From Thamnidium elegans (Eukaryota; Mucoromycota; Mucoromycetes; Mucorales; Mucoraceae), in contig JAIXMG010000006.1 in the NCBI GenBank assembly GCA_025201345.1, forward strand, positions 1 through 64,000: DNA of 64,000 nucleotides, read 5' to 3'. How positions within the stretch are numbered: the stretch's first letter is position 1; each line of letters opens with the position of its first letter. Both the position numbers and the translations under genes were made by a program. The notes beneath the pieces were generated by a model. It saw only the letters and a program-made list of their open reading frames with translations. It did no database searches and was not told where the DNA came from. Below, in pieces: positions 47,072 to 60,545 of this stretch.

Positions 47072-50000
47072 ATGGATGAGTTATATAATTTTCATCAACA
47101 TGACTATTTTTCAATTATTTGTAATTATTAGCGTTATGAACGGCATCCACCTGTATTAATTTCTTTCCCGTAATTATTAAATAGCCTTGGGAGAGAGTAA
47201 AATTTATGTCACAGCTCTTCTAAATACTGGTAAAGTTTTACCAGGCGAAGACTTTTCGTGCAGGTACGAAATATGCAGTACTAGAAGTTTATTATGCAAT
47301 TTATTTAATTTAATTATAGTGAGGAAGCTTATATTGTTTATGACAAGCAAAAAACCGAGGTTTTAAGTTGGGGTGATCCATATTTCGAACAAGATAATGA
47401 AGAGCATGTTAGAATTAATAATTTCAAGCATGGATTATATGACGTTTTCAAAAAAGGAAGGTCAAATTTGAACCAAGACGACGAATTCTTTTTGAAGGCT
47501 ATATCCGATTACATTCCTTTGGCAATAGACTCTCTGCTAAAAAATATCGGAATAGAAAGTCAGAATACAAGCAAATTTAACCACGTATTTATTGTCCCTT
47601 CAGAATGGGCAGTAGAAATTAAAGAGGAGGTTATTCGTCCTCTTTATATTCAAGCAAATTTAATATCAAAAGATGACCACAAGGAGCGGCTTATATTTTA
47701 TTCGGATATAGAATGTATTTTTTATAAACTAGAGGACCTGGAGTATGAGAGATATTTCTCTAAAAGAGGCCGAAATACTGTTATGAATAGAATTACCTCA
47801 ATTGGACATGATATGGCTATGGTTAAAATGGATTTAGTATCCGTAGTGAAGAGTCGATTCGATTGCCTGGATCCATTGATGCTTCCAGAAGTCTTGCGTT
47901 CAAGATCAGTTTATATTACCTCCTCTGGCGTAAAAAACACTTTGGAAACATTCTTAAAATCTAAATTTTTCGCTATAGATCCGGATGTAAATCGTGGTCG
48001 GGTTATACATAAAATAATAGAAAATATATTCAAAACTTTTCATTATATGGTAATTTTAAATGAGCCCATTGGCATTAATTTAATATTTAACTACAATAGG
48101 ATACATACGATGAAAGTACTGGTACAATAGAGCACTGGCTTAGCTATTCGCTACTGTGGTATTTTGATAGTGTCGAATTAGCTGTTATAAAGTCTATAAG
48201 CCCCTCGGATATATACGCCGCAATCAGTGAAAATTTCTTGGGCAACATAAAAGATCTCCTTACAAACAACTTTGTAAAGGAGTATAAATTTATGACTGTC
48301 TTGGATCAATACTCTACCGAAGCCAGTTGTAATTTTTCTCTTTATAACTGCTTGAGCTCTATGCTCTGGTATAGTTCGCGATTTTTAAATTCTAAAGCTG
48401 CTTCTAAGAACGAGGAACATAACATAACAATCGAGCAGATTGACATTTTTTCAGGAGCCGGACACGCTATGATAGAAACTATTCAAAATTCAGATATGTA
48501 TCGCAAACCGCGTATACTATCTACAGAAAATTCTATTATATCATCATCGGTTTTTATTGACTCGAGGCCTAGCGCTATTATCAGTATAGGTATGGAAATG
48601 TGCTATATTAGTTTCGATAGTTTATTTATTTACTAATAATAATAATAAGATATTTCTTTTAAATCCACATTTTTAACCTACTCTTCCGTAAACGATGATG
48701 GTTTAGTCCAAAAGATATACGACCATAGCTACTTCTTAAATGGCAAATGGTAAGTGGATAATAAAAAATACAATATACATTAGCTAACTAGACATTAGTT
48801 TACCTTCTTTAGGAACTTTTTACAAACTTTATAATGGAACAACTTTAATTGTAAAAGAGCAGTAAGTCTACTAGTATAATATATACATATTGAAAAAAAA
48901 ACCTACTAACACGTGCTTAGATTTATCTCTTTTGCTGAAAAGTACTTAGTAGGTGATTTAAACTCTTTTTCATATGATAAAGACGTTGTAATAGAAGGTA
49001 ATATTATGTCTGAAATTGATGCTATACTGAATCAAGGCCATGATGACAGCAGCAAGCTTATAACAATTAATCAAGATATATTCATCAAGGCATTTTTAAT
49101 AATCTATATGGTCTACATTAAGAAAATAATATCAAATAGGTTGTCTATTTATTCAAAGCGAAATGACAATGATGCGAAGATTGGATACGCGGTCACTGTC
49201 GAAAAGCGGCTTTTAAACCACATAATTGGTACTGAAGATGCTTTCCGTAATATTATATACTCAAGTGGTTTGATAAATAAGAATGACAATTGTAAAAAAT
49301 TACGAGTCATTATACAAGGAGAAGGATATTTACCTATGATAAAAAATAGCTTGAATCTGGATTTTTCTTTCAAAACGTACTTCGTATTGGCTCAATTATA
49401 TGAAGATCATGTACAAATAACTATGAACCAAGTAGTAACTGATAAAAGCTGGGAAAAATATGAACAAGAAGCTATTGTTCTTCAGGACACGATAATCCCC
49501 ATTCAAAATATAAATATTACTCTGTGCTCAAATATGTGGACCAACGTCATCAAAGACAAGAGCTTAATTCAACGATGTGATGCACATAATCAAAGTGATG
49601 ACTGTGCAATTCTAGATTTATTTTCATTGAAAGCTGAAAAAGAATTCAAGAAAAATCTTGGTAGATATATTTCTAACGACGTAAGTTTGGTAAAAAAAAA
49701 AAAAAAAAAAAATTAGATTTATTCTTACAGCGCACTTATCTATCTGATATAGGTCCTTGTAGAGGGATCAAACATACGTGGAGCTGATATAAAAACAATA
49801 CAACTTAGTGAATCCTGCAGTTGTAAAGTTTGCTTTACTGTTGATGATATTATTAACATTTCTTTTAGACCAATCATAAAAGATATTGCTTCTACTGTAT
49901 CGGTTTCCTTTTTAAACAGCGAGTTTTTCAATAATTACGAGTATCTTTTTAACGTCATATGTTTCAATGACAATCAATATCTCCATAATATTCTAGCAAA

Positions 50001-50380
50001 AATACTAGAAGAGGAAACGAATGACTTTAATGAAGAACAATCCATTGATACCCTTTGTTTTGTGATACCAGAATCCCCCTACAAGCTATTACGCCCAACC
50101 CTTACCCAGCGTCCTACCTCATACACGGGATTTTTAATTGGTACTTTACATCAAGTTTATCGCGAGGATTGTGCATTTTATTTAAGTCTAGAAGGAAATG
50201 ACTGCTTCAAGTATAACACCAAAATACCTGAAATAGGACTTATTGGAGTCACTGCGAAAACAGGTTTTCTACTTTTTAGAAAAGGAGATAAAATACCTGC
50301 CGCTCCGTTAAATCAACAGTTTTACTTTAATGTATCAAAATGTCTTCCCTGGATATGTAAGCAAAAATCGTTCTATATTG

Positions 50381-50417
<37 letters not shown>

Positions 50418-50675
50418 TATTTTCCTGTTATAGGCTTAATCAGGCCCAAAACAATTGAAAATGTATTGGATGGAGGAATGATACATTTAGAAAACAGAGT
50501 TAATTACTTTGCCTCTTCTAGTTTTTACCCAACATCGAACGATTTATCTATTTCTATTTCTGTAATTTCTAGTGCGTATTCTGCTTCTCTTGGTTTTATG
50601 GTAAAATTAGTTGGCGGAGAATCTCATCAAAGTTACACTATAGCGGCAGAACCCATGACTTTAAGTCGGTTCTAA
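47072..50675 (+). CDS. Hsp70/HSPA12-like actin-like ATPase family protein, copy D (1038 aa, 9 exons)
   Basis: Exons 47072-47120, 47185-47263, 47320-48049, 48100-48589, 48650-48749, 48799-48861, 48921-49680, 49753-50356 and 50434-50675 join to 1038 aa. The opening is MDELYNFHQH and the end EPMTLSRF. Exon 3 includes FIVPSEWAVEIKEEVIRPL, then IQANLISKDDHKERLIF, the conserved ATPase-like block. Exon 6 carries LPSLGTFYKLYNGT, aligned with LPSLGSFYK in copy C. A long A tract in intron 8 (about 50386-50415) and another in intron 7 vary between duplicates. This is the intact counterpart of pseudogene D'. No canonical phosphate-binding DxGT is visible. Subcellular site and partners are unknown. Confidence 0.6.
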
Positions 50676-51260
50676 ACCACTACTATGCATAAACCCTATT
50701 CTATTACTGCGTTTGATAAGTATATTTTAATAAAAAAAATTGCAGTCTCGTATAAATACAATATGCCAATATATTATGAGAAATCTTATTTTTATTACAA
50801 AACTAAAGGATTGAAGTGACATAGGTTTATAAATTCTGTTATCAAAAAACCTGAAACCTGAATATGCAATTTAGTACAACTAAGCCATTGGTATAAACGC
50901 AAACAAATGCGCCTAAAAAGCTTCGCTTGAGAAAATAAAAACTAAATAATGCCAGTACGTCTCTTTCCGAATAAACATTAAATATTCACTTAATTCTTTT
51001 TAGAGCTATGGAATCTTAATAATGTATTATATGGTCTTAATTACGTAAAGATACTAGAAATATATAATAGAAGAAGGGAGGAGTGAACTAAAACTTCCTT
51101 CTTGTTATCTCGAGTGTTATGCCTGTATGTTTGTATAGTGGCTGAGGCGGACTTCATGTGTCAGATCTAATGTAACGCATAGATGGCCGAGGTTCTTATA
51201 TTCGAGAATTATTATTTTTCGTTTTAATTAGTTCTTATATCGATCATATATTATACTCAT

Positions 51261-54200
51261 ATGGAACAAGTTTACGACCTTCATCAACATCCTTATTTCG
51301 TGATTTTTTGTAAATTCTTGTATTAAATATAAATTTACACCACGTTACTAAATATTACGTGTAGATATAGGAAAAGAAAGTATTGATTTGCGACTGAATT
51401 GCACTTCCATTAGATCTGGCAGTGATCAAAAAGGGACTGAATTGTGTGTATTACTCTATATGAAGATGCCATTATAAAATTAATTTATTTCATACTATAG
51501 AAAGAGTAGCTGCATCATTTATAATAAAGAAAAAACGGAAATCATAAGTTATGGTGACAGTGAATTTCAATACGATGAAGAGGAGCACATACGGGTGGAT
51601 AATTTTAGTGACAAATTGTATAATATCTTTAGGAAAGGAAAGAATTACTGGGACGAAAATGATGAATTTATTATGAAAGCAGTATCAGATTTTATACGTC
51701 TTGAAGTGTCGGTAATGCTGGAAAGATCAAAGGAAAAAATTGATAGTACAGATGAATTGCACTATGCCTTAGTAATTCCTTCCGAATGGGAGGATGAAAT
51801 CCGAGAAGAGATAATTAGGCCTCTTTTTGTTTACTCTGGTTTAATATCGAGCAACGATCATCTGGACCGGCTTTTATTTTATACCAATATCGAAGTCATA
51901 ATTTATTATTTACAAAATATGGAAGATGGATATACTTTTAAAAGAGGACAAAATACAATTCTATGCCGACTGTCAACCATAGACCACGATGATTCAGTAT
52001 TAATAGATTTTGATTTGATATCAACTATGAATAACATGTTTAATTTCACTAATTCGAGACTATTTCCAAAGGTAACACGATCGACATCACTTTCTGTTAC
52101 GTCAGACGATATTAAAAACGGGATAAAATCATACTTGAAAACTCAATCATTAATTTCGGAAGATGATAAAATAATACAAGCAATTGCTGAAGATGTATAT
52201 CAGAAGGGTTCACAGGAAGAGGTAATGCATTTTTTTTTTAATATATATATACATTGCCATGGTTTTAACTATTGATATTTATAGAATGATTATCTATATA
52301 ATATAGATTTAATGAGACTATTAATTACAGATACCAGTAACTGGGAACTGAATGACCTGCAGGAGAAATTTATAAGATCAATTCGCCCTTTCGATGTATG
52401 CGCAGAAATCGGCCAGAGTATTATTGAAAGTATGAAAGATGTTGTTTCAAACAAATTTTCCAAGGATTATGAACTTTTGGTACTAGAAGATATCTACTCT
52501 TCCGCATGGAAAAAAAAATTATTTTTGCAAAACTACGACCTTTCAGTTATGAAACCCAACATTTCCCTGGTTAAATGGTTGAAGTATATACTCGAATATA
52601 ATAGGCGTTCTTTGAACGCTATAACCACTATGACTAAAAACAGCTTGGAAAACGATCAAATTTCTTTAAGTCACATCTTTAGTGGAGCCGACTTTGGTGT
52701 TCATGAAGCTATTCAAAATGCAGACATGAATAGCCTGCCCCGTATAGTGTCTTCAAATAATACCGCTATTTCCCCATCCATTTTCCAAAATTCGAAGCCA
52801 AATGCTATCTTCAACATAGGTAGGAAAACAAATCATTCAAATATCAGCTACTTTTTTATTTGGTAATAATATTTTTATATATAAAGATATTTCATTAGAT
52901 TCTACTGTTTTGTATTGCTCGGTTATAAGTAACGAAGGGCTAATCCAAAAGATAATTGGCCACGACTATTTTACGGCTGATAAAAGGTAGGACATAAATA
53001 CAATAGTATTATACCTAATCTAATATAAATATAGCTTACCTTCCTTAGGATCCTTTTACAAAATTTCGAATGAAGCAACCTTAAACGTAGACAATAAGTA
53101 AGCATAGAAACATAGCCATGCCTTAATACATACGTAAAATAACATCTACGCAGGTTTATATCGTTTGCAGAAGAGTACTTCTTGGATGGATTCGACTATT
53201 TATCCTTTGATGGTGATGTTACAAAAAAAACTGATTTTGTCTCCAGAATTGAAGAGATATTGGTTAAAGATATTTCTACCGCTAAGGACGTAACACCTGT
53301 CAAACGACGAACGCAAATCAAATCGTTCTTAAGGACATACAAAAACTACATAAAAGATACCATACTAAATAGAGAAGAGATATCGACACCTACATACGAA
53401 ACATCAATATCCATTAAACAAAAAAAGTTCATCAATGCATTTATGCTGATGTACATGATTTATATAAAGGAACTGATATGTAGCAGCTTGCCTTCATTAT
53501 TGGAGCTAGATAACACGGAGATAAAAATAGGGTACGCCATTTCGATAGAAAATATCTTACTGGATAAAATAATAGGGAGCAAAGAAAATTTACAAAATAT
53601 CGTATACACAAGCGGTTTGATTAAAGAAAATGACAACTCCAGAAAACTAAGGATTATTAAGCAGGGAGAGAGATTGTTACCTGTAATTAAAAAATTGTTG
53701 GGAGTAAACTTACCAATCAATAGTTTCTTTGTTATAGCTCAGTTACGGGAAGATTACATTCAATTAACTATGCATAAAGTAGTAATTGATCCTAGCTCGG
53801 AAGATGAACAAGAAGCAATTATACACGAAGATGAAGTAATATATATCGACAATATATATGACTCTTTATGCTCGCATATGTGGGATAATATCACGAAAGA
53901 TAGCAGTTGGATCGAATTCTGTAATCTTCACAATAGTGATGAAAAAAATGTCACTTCAGAATTATTGTCATTAAAAATCCAAATAGAGTTTGCAAATAAC
54001 TTTAAGCATTACATTTCAAGCCATGTAAGATACATAAGACTTAGTAAATCTATTTTTTATTATATTCTAACACTTTGGTCACTATTTTATCTAGATCCTT
54101 GGTACGAGCTCTCCTTACCAAAATACCAACAAGAATACTGTATGGCTAAGTAGTTCTTGTAGCTGCAAAATTAATGTAACTATTCATGATGTCATTGAAA

Positions 54201-55058
54201 TTTCGTTTAAACCTGTTTTACAAGATCTTGCTGTCACAATATTGTCTTCATTGATAAACAAGCGGCTTTTTGGGAAATACTTAAATGTTCAGCATCTTTT
54301 TAATTTGATACATTTCAATAAGAACCCACAGTTTCAAGATACCATATCAAGAATATTAGAAGAAGAAGTCGATACTTTTAATCGAGTACAAGGGATTGAC
54401 ACATCTTGGTTTGTAATACCAGTATTACCTGCATATGTTTTACAGCCAGTTATCAATCAACAACACTTCTTGTACAAAGAATTTCAAACGGGTACTTTGC
54501 ATCAAATTTTCGCTGAAAACTATACGCTTCGTATATTTATATACTATCAAGGAAAAGAGGTCTGGTATGAGGATAATGAAACAAATACGGATCAAATTGA
54601 GTTTGTCGGTGATTACATTTGTCCCATTGTAAAAAAGAATGATATGTTAAGTAATATTACAGCGAAAAAAACTTTTTATGTACGTAACAGTACGTCTCCC
54701 GATAATATTGGAACAGCTGCAACAAGTATAAATTAATAGACGCTAATAATTTTGTAGTATCAAACTTATAACTTTTTTTTTCTATGCGCTAGATGTTTAT
54801 AAATATAAGCAACCTTATGATTTAAAATATGATTTAGAAAGTGGTTTAGAAAACAACACTATCAGACGAGCAGTCAATCAAAGAAATTTCAGGGGCATTT
54901 CCTTTGCTAATGAATATCATGACGTACCATTAATAGTTTCTATAAGTCATCTAGGCCATTCTTCTTCCCTTCGAATTTCAACTAACTTAGTCGGTGTACA
55001 TAATCGTGAAAATGACTTTTCGGAAGTCGGCGAACCGGTGACTCTAGCTCGACATTGA
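51261..55058 (+). CDS. Hsp70/HSPA12-like actin-like ATPase family protein, copy C (1104 aa, 9 exons)
   Basis: Exons 51261-51309, 51365-51443, 51501-52221, 52285-52819, 52887-52986, 53035-53097, 53154-54024, 54095-54725 and 54793-55058 join to 1104 aa. It opens MEQVYDLHQHPYF and ends EPVTLARH. Exon 3 has VIPSEWEDEIREEIIRPLFV and LISSNDHLDRLLFY. Exon 7 is longer than in the other members because of about 40 extra residues rich in K/R/T (around TAKDVTPVKRRTQIKSF). The gene lies just outside the duplicated block, in the same orientation as copy D, about 590 bp downstream. It is clearly more diverged than the B/E and D/D' pairs. Confidence 0.6.
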
Positions 55059-56145
55059 ACAAAATATTAAAAACCAAATCACTTTACTCTTTCTCTTTAT
55101 TTAATCTAAATAAACCTTTCGTTTTTTTTTTTTTACTAAGCTTTTGTATTTAGTCTATACCAAGATACTGCATGGATTAGATTTAGAACAAATAAAGAGT
55201 GAGATAAATTATTAATTTGCTGAGTTATACATAATTTCATCGTCTTTGATATAGAGATTTGCGTTTATAGATTCTATCTACCAAATTTTGTTTCTTAATA
55301 TCCCTGTTTTCTTTCTCACTTTCAACTGGATCGATTGCATTACTATTAGATCGTTTGAGAGGTTGTAAATTAGTTATTTACGAGGTTACTCCATCTGTTA
55401 TCAAATACAGGTTAGCTGCATACAGAAAATATGTTACATATTTACTAACTAGATGTAACGTAAGGTTATTTTTGCGTTCCTAAAAATCCGCGCGATCATG
55501 TACTACCTATTATGGCTAACATTGCCTATTTTTTTTTATGCGTTCGTTATTGTGAACATCAAGTCGGACAAATATATATCATAATAAAAATTGATTTACT
55601 TGTAAAGAAATATAAGAGGATCGAATATATATACCAAAATAATGATAATAGAGAAAGAGAGAGAGAGAGAGCGTCATAAAAAATAAACCATGTTAATAAA
55701 GCGTATGTGGTTACGTATTGCACTAGTCTTAATATCACAAGGAGGTGGCTTTATAATAGCTCTAAGCTTATTTAAGCGACATCTTTTGTGACCCTAGATT
55801 ATTATATAATATAGCTGAAATGAAAGAGCGAAAAAATGACTTTTTTTGCTGTTGTTGTACCAATAAATGATGTGATTTATGTAGTTTCGGAATTACCCTC
55901 TATCGGATTCTCGCTTGTTTTGAGGGATGGATCGACTAAGTGTAAGAGCATGTGGAACCGAGTATTCCCCTCCCGAAGGAACGAGTTGTGTATCTATTGA
56001 ATTATTTATAAAATAAATGTTTATATAAGTTTATTAAAAAAAATATAAGTTATTTATTATATATACATGAAAGAGATAAAGTAGTTAAAAATAAGGCTTT
56101 GATAAAATAAAAAATTATATAGTACACGATTTTATGGGACGATGT
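55059..56145. other. Gene-free intergenic region between convergent genes
   Basis: Lies between the 3' ends of Hsp70-like copy C (+) and the ferric-reductase-like gene (-). It contains a T run at 55121-55133 and a GA microsatellite at about 55650-55670. No gene is supported. Confidence 0.5.
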
Positions 56146-58083
56146 TTAGAATTCAAAGGTTTCGTTATGAACGTGAAAGTGACGACATACAGCTTCGTTA
56201 ATAACTGTCTTTGTAAATAAGGCAGAACCGCATGCATGAGCCCACACTCTACGGTTGGCGTTTACGGTTTTGATCTTGTCCATTTCGATATTAACCTTGG
56301 GTCTTTGGCCATAGATAACATTAAAACCTACAAGATCTTCAAAGATATTGGGACCTTCATGCTCTCTAGTAACATATATATTTGCAGTGAAGTAAATAGA
56401 TTGAGTAGAATTCTTGACAAGTTCTGTCCAATAAACAAACATATCCATAAAAGGAGGAATCTCGACTATGAGTAAATAAAGAAAAGTTAGAAAATAATAT
56501 CTTGGTCAATAAAAAAAAAAGAAATTTACCAGTAGATTTAATTGCCCATGTAAGATATATATGCTCAACAGCTACAGTACGAACACCGTTGCATCTCCTT
56601 TGTAAGACATCCTTGATGATAGCTAAAGAAGGTGTAATACCAATACCAGTACTAAACAGAGCAAGAACCTGGAAATCTTGGTAATCCAAGCAAGGACCAT
56701 ATGGTCCATCCACAATCACTCTTAATTGTTCATTAGCAGCAGAACGTTTGACCAGATCACGAGTTTTATTACCAAGCGCTTTAATATGGAATGTTCCGAC
56801 AGTTGTAACGGATTTATCACTAGGTAAAGGATTTGCACGACGACGAAGACTATTTGTATCTGATAGCGAATCAATATCAAGGAAACTATCAGGTGATACA
56901 TTTTCAATTCTTTCAGTCTTGCCATCTTTAATTGTGTTGGTGGCGCTATCAATCATACGCTCATCAATATAACTGTCGGTATGGTTATTGACTCGAAAGA
57001 CTTCGGAAATTGTGTAAGGATGCCAGTTAGCGTACTTCCAAAGCTTACGACCAGTTCGAGCGATAGATACAAAGACATATTGACCGGGTTTAAATGTGTT
57101 CATGTTCTTGTTGGAAAATAAGACTCGTACGATACCTTCTTGTGTAGAGGTGTTGGAAACTACTTGGTCTACACGTGCAGAAGTGGTTTTTAAACACCAT
57201 GACGAATACGATCGAATCACTCGGTCTGCAAACCAAAGAATAAGAGCAGGAATAAAGAAGGCGAAGCACGTAGGTTCGTGCCAACAAGCAAAACAAACAC
57301 CAACGAGCATAAATATAACATGGCAGTAATAGAATATTTCAAAATAGTTACGACGTATGTATTCTAAAGATGTTGCAAACATAATTAAGAAACCGAACAT
57401 GGCAATAGCACCAGAAGTTTGTTCTTGGTCTAGAAAAAGTGCATCTTTAACAATCATATTTTTTTCGTAACCTCTCCAACTAAAGAAAAGAAAAAAAAAA
57501 TGTCAGTAAAAAAAAAATCAATTGATTTTAAGTATATATATTACATTCTCCAAACATAATGAGGAATAAATTCAGCAAGTCCGATTCGAGCAATGATACG
57601 ATGGAAAGGAAGAAGTTCTTCAACAGTTAAACCAGACATTCGAGTTAAAATCGAGTTTCTTTGTGCAAGGAAAAAAACGAAACCCCAGTTGACCATACCG
57701 ACAAAAGCAGCGCGACGATCCATCGTAGTAATAGCATTGATAACAAAACCCATACCAGGGTTTAAAGCAAACGGAGCAAAGATAATAAATACTGCATTTA
57801 TTAAAATAAATACAGTGATACCAATAACGTGTTTTAGTGGAATCATTTCAGTAATAAATGGAACTCGAACAACATGGTCAAATTGATTAAAGAATTTCGA
57901 ACCGGGTAAGTCAATAAGAACTTTACTATCGTTACCGGCTAATCTTTGCTTTCGAACATAATATACACGAACTTTATTCAGTTGGTATCCTATACAGTAT
58001 ATGGCAAATAAACCCCACCAGAAAAATGCGTAAGATATACCACAGACAAAGAACCCTGATGTCGTTCTAACAGTAAATCCCAT
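56146..58083 (-). CDS. Ferric reductase / NADPH oxidase-like flavocytochrome (602 aa, 3 exons)
   Basis: Exons 57545-58083, 56530-57479 and 56146-56465 join in phase to 602 aa. It should be a polytopic membrane protein moving electrons from NAD(P)H through FAD and two hemes to ferric iron or oxygen. The bis-heme ligands are clear: H161 and H175 (PFHR...PHYVW), and H233 and H247 (YYCHV...CWHEP), both spaced H-x13-H. The FAD site is WHPYTIS after KPGQYVFVSIA. The nucleotide-binding loop is VDGPYGPC, followed by ALFSTGIGITPSLAII, and the C terminus has HACGSALF and ends in ETFEF. The start at 58083 places the first membrane segment close to the N terminus. Ferric reductase versus NADPH oxidase cannot be decided by eye. 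Confidence 0.88.
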
Positions 58084-59695
58084 TCTAAGAGAAAAAGTAA
58101 TATAAAAAGTAAAGAGAAAAAGTATATAAAAAAATAAATAAAAAAGACTTTGTGCAATATATATGTATATATTTTTACTAAAAGTAGTGTAAATATAAAA
58201 GAAAAAAAAATGCGGATGATCTCTATGTATTGGTACCCGGATATATTTCTAAATTCCAAATGGGTATTAAAGCGTACTCGCTAACGTGATTTATATAATC
58301 ATTATAGATAGAAAAGTATGTCACGATTTTGTATTATGAAATAAACCACGTACACTGATTACCATATCATTTTGAAAGGATAGGATTTTAAGAAGCCCAA
58401 GTGGTCCATTAAGAATTATCATATTTTGAAAGGCATAGTTTTTGTCATGCTAAAATAGAGGACCTCATAATACAAATTACGATTATCTCTAATATTTGGT
58501 CAATGTTTTTTAACTTGATATTAATATAAATATCATATAATAGTATTAATACAAAAAGATGATGAATTAATTTAAAATACCTACAAGTAACACAAAAATG
58601 AAAAAACATGGGGAAAGTTTTATGTTAGTTAACGTCATATACTATATACGACTCCTTCCTTTGTTGCAATAAGAAAGTCATCGGTTTATGTGAGACCCTG
58701 CGTGTTTTACATAAGTATTTTGACTTTAAACAGTATACTTTTTTTTTTCGGTGACTAGAAAGGCTTAAATTTTTTTTAATATAATGCTGTCATAAATAGT
58801 ATTTAATTATATATCTGGGGAACCCGTCTTTCATGCAGGGTCTCACAGGCACTACCCTTAAACAGGGCAAACTTTACTTTTCCCTTTACTTCAAATAATC
58901 AGATCTAGGGGGTTAATTTAGGTTGATCTGCGCGCTATAGATAAAAATCTGATAACTTTTTACCGATACTTTTACTTGACAAAAAAGCTAAAAAAAAAAA
59001 AAGAATAGCCTTGCGTCATGTGATGCCGATCGAAAAAAAAGAACCCTTTCAGTTCAACAAATGATTCCATGGGTTATGTAATTGTAACAGTTGCTTTCTT
59101 ACTGACATAAAAACGGATACAAGTATTTTTTTTTTGTCAAGTGATCGGTGTTAAATAATCGGTTACATTGAACAAATTCATTTTATTAGATACACACATG
59201 TGTGATACAAAAAAATGCATATATATTGGTCAAAATATATTTATTGAGTCACATTAGTTATATGTAAACTCCACGGATGTTACCAGGCATTCATTTGAAA
59301 AAGGGGGATACAAATTGTATATCCAATTCATCATTTTTTACCTAGTTTAAGAGCTCATGCACTACACTTTTATTCGTCACTTTTGAAAAAAAAAATAGCT
59401 TATGGAGCCCAACATCATAAATTTTCCTTGTATTGCGTATATAAGTACACACAAATTAACTAAGACATCAATTTCTTTTCGGTCTTCTTTTTCGACCTTT
59501 TCATTTTTGATCCCTAAATTGTCTCTATCAGGAACGTCATCAACCTAAAAAAAAAAAAAAGAATGTATGAGATATTATAATAGTTCCATGTCAGCCTTTA
59601 AGTTTATTAATCTGGAATACTTTCATACGTTTATTTTTCAATCTTTGCATCACACTTGTAAAATTCCAACAACTGTTTATAAAAGTCATCCATTT
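58084..59695. other. Gene-free region with a small inverted repeat
   Basis: No gene is supported. An inverted repeat pair lies at 58690-58704 and 58832-58846. On the minus strand, an acceptor-like site near 59548 is followed by an open stretch (VDDVPDRDNLGIKNEKVEKE) that might be a stray exon of the pseudogene at 59696-60063. Confidence 0.4.
58690..58846. repeat. MITE-like element bounded by short inverted repeats
   Basis: gtgagaccctgcgtg at the left and catgcagggtctcac at the right are reverse complements except one base, enclosing about 127 bp of AT-rich sequence. No target-site duplication was established. Confidence 0.4.
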
Positions 59696-60063
59696 TTACG
59701 TTAGATTGACATGACTTCCCCTAATACGAAGTTTATTTATGTCGATTGTATCTTTTGAAAATGTTCCCAAACTCAGAAGATCGTGACATAAAGCGTGGTT
59801 ATCGGTGGTAGTATAGACTACCTTTACCTCTCCATATCCAAGACTAGCACCGAAATCAAGTTAGTGTATCTGAGAAATAATAGCATCAGGGCGCGAGCTT
59901 CTACTTTCATCGCTTGTAAGATCTGACCATCGTAATAAAACATTTCTGCTGGAATCAGATAATAAAGAGGGCAAGATTGGATCAAAATACATAGTAAAGA
60001 GTTCATACTCTCCGATAGATCTTTTGTTCCTGAAGGCCTTTATTCTTCGCGTTTTGAGTGACA
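59696..60063 (-). pseudogene. Fragment of a second PD-(D/E)XK-like family, with premature stop
   Basis: ATG 60063 opens SLKTRRIKAFRNKRSIGEYE, then FDPILPSLLSDSSRNVLLRW and SRPDAIIS. After an in-frame TAA the same frame continues with SLGYGEVK and NHALCHDLLSLGTFSKDTID, ending at 59696. RPD...GYGE-x-K gives the D and E-x-K of a PD-(D/E)XK core, a layout I associate with a hypothetical-protein family common in Mucorales. The premature stop lies between the two catalytic motifs. It is distinct from the 15228/21712 family, which has KID...SIEFK. Confidence 0.6.
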
Positions 60064-60214
60064 TGGTGATAAGCACCACCTTCTTTCTTTTCTTAAAAAA
60101 TGTAATAAAGTGCGTCCGGACTAGAATGGAACAAAAAGCAAATATGTGACATTTTTTGGAGCACACGTACCTTGCTAATAAATTATGAAAAAAAGGTAAC
60201 TAGCTCATAATACT

Positions 60215-60292
60215 TTAGCGGATCTCACGACCTTGTGCTAGTTTATGCCCGGCGGCTGCTTTAGGAAGAGCAATATCCTTTTGTACAGACAT
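60215..60292 (-). CDS. Very short ORF (25 aa), possibly an exon
   Basis: The minus-strand ATG at 60292 opens MSVQKDIALPKAAAGHKLAQ and stops after 25 codons. A T-rich tract and AG lie just upstream (about 60310-60327), so this could be an exon of a small gene. Composition is protein-like, but the family is not recognised. Confidence 0.25.
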   Translation of the reverse strand: MSVQKDIALPKAAAGHKLAQGREIR

Positions 60293-60506
60293 AAAGAAGA
60301 CAGAAATGCTAAAAAAAAAAAAAAAAAGCAGAATAATGAATGAATACAAGATATAAGCTATCTATAAGCTCTTTAAAAGTACACATATAAAAAAATACGT
60401 ACTGGCGTCATGCATTGTAAAGTAAAAGAAGAAGAAAGATGATTTATCTATTCTATGGCTTAGGCTGATAAAATGGTTGGTGATCTATTTTGTACACTTG
60501 TCTCAC

Positions 60507-60507
<1 letters not shown>

Positions 60508-60543
<36 letters not shown>
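60508..60543. repeat. Poly(A) tract of about 36 nt
   Basis: Homopolymer run with no retroelement body recognised upstream. An open frame through it is low-complexity and not treated as a gene. Confidence 0.7.

Positions 60544-60545
<2 letters not shown>

Larger units (their letters stand above)
41232..50864. repeat. Segmental duplication, copy 2
   Basis: Collinear with 22050-29569. It carries the truncated nuclease-like gene, Tc1 relic, R2, Hsp70-like copy E and intact copy D. It ends at acctgaata before diverging. It begins exactly at the MULE right terminus. Confidence 0.92.

Noticed and set aside
55650..55672. GA microsatellite as a regulatory GAGA site
   Set aside because: A simple repeat in an intergenic region between convergent gene ends; nothing supports a regulatory role.
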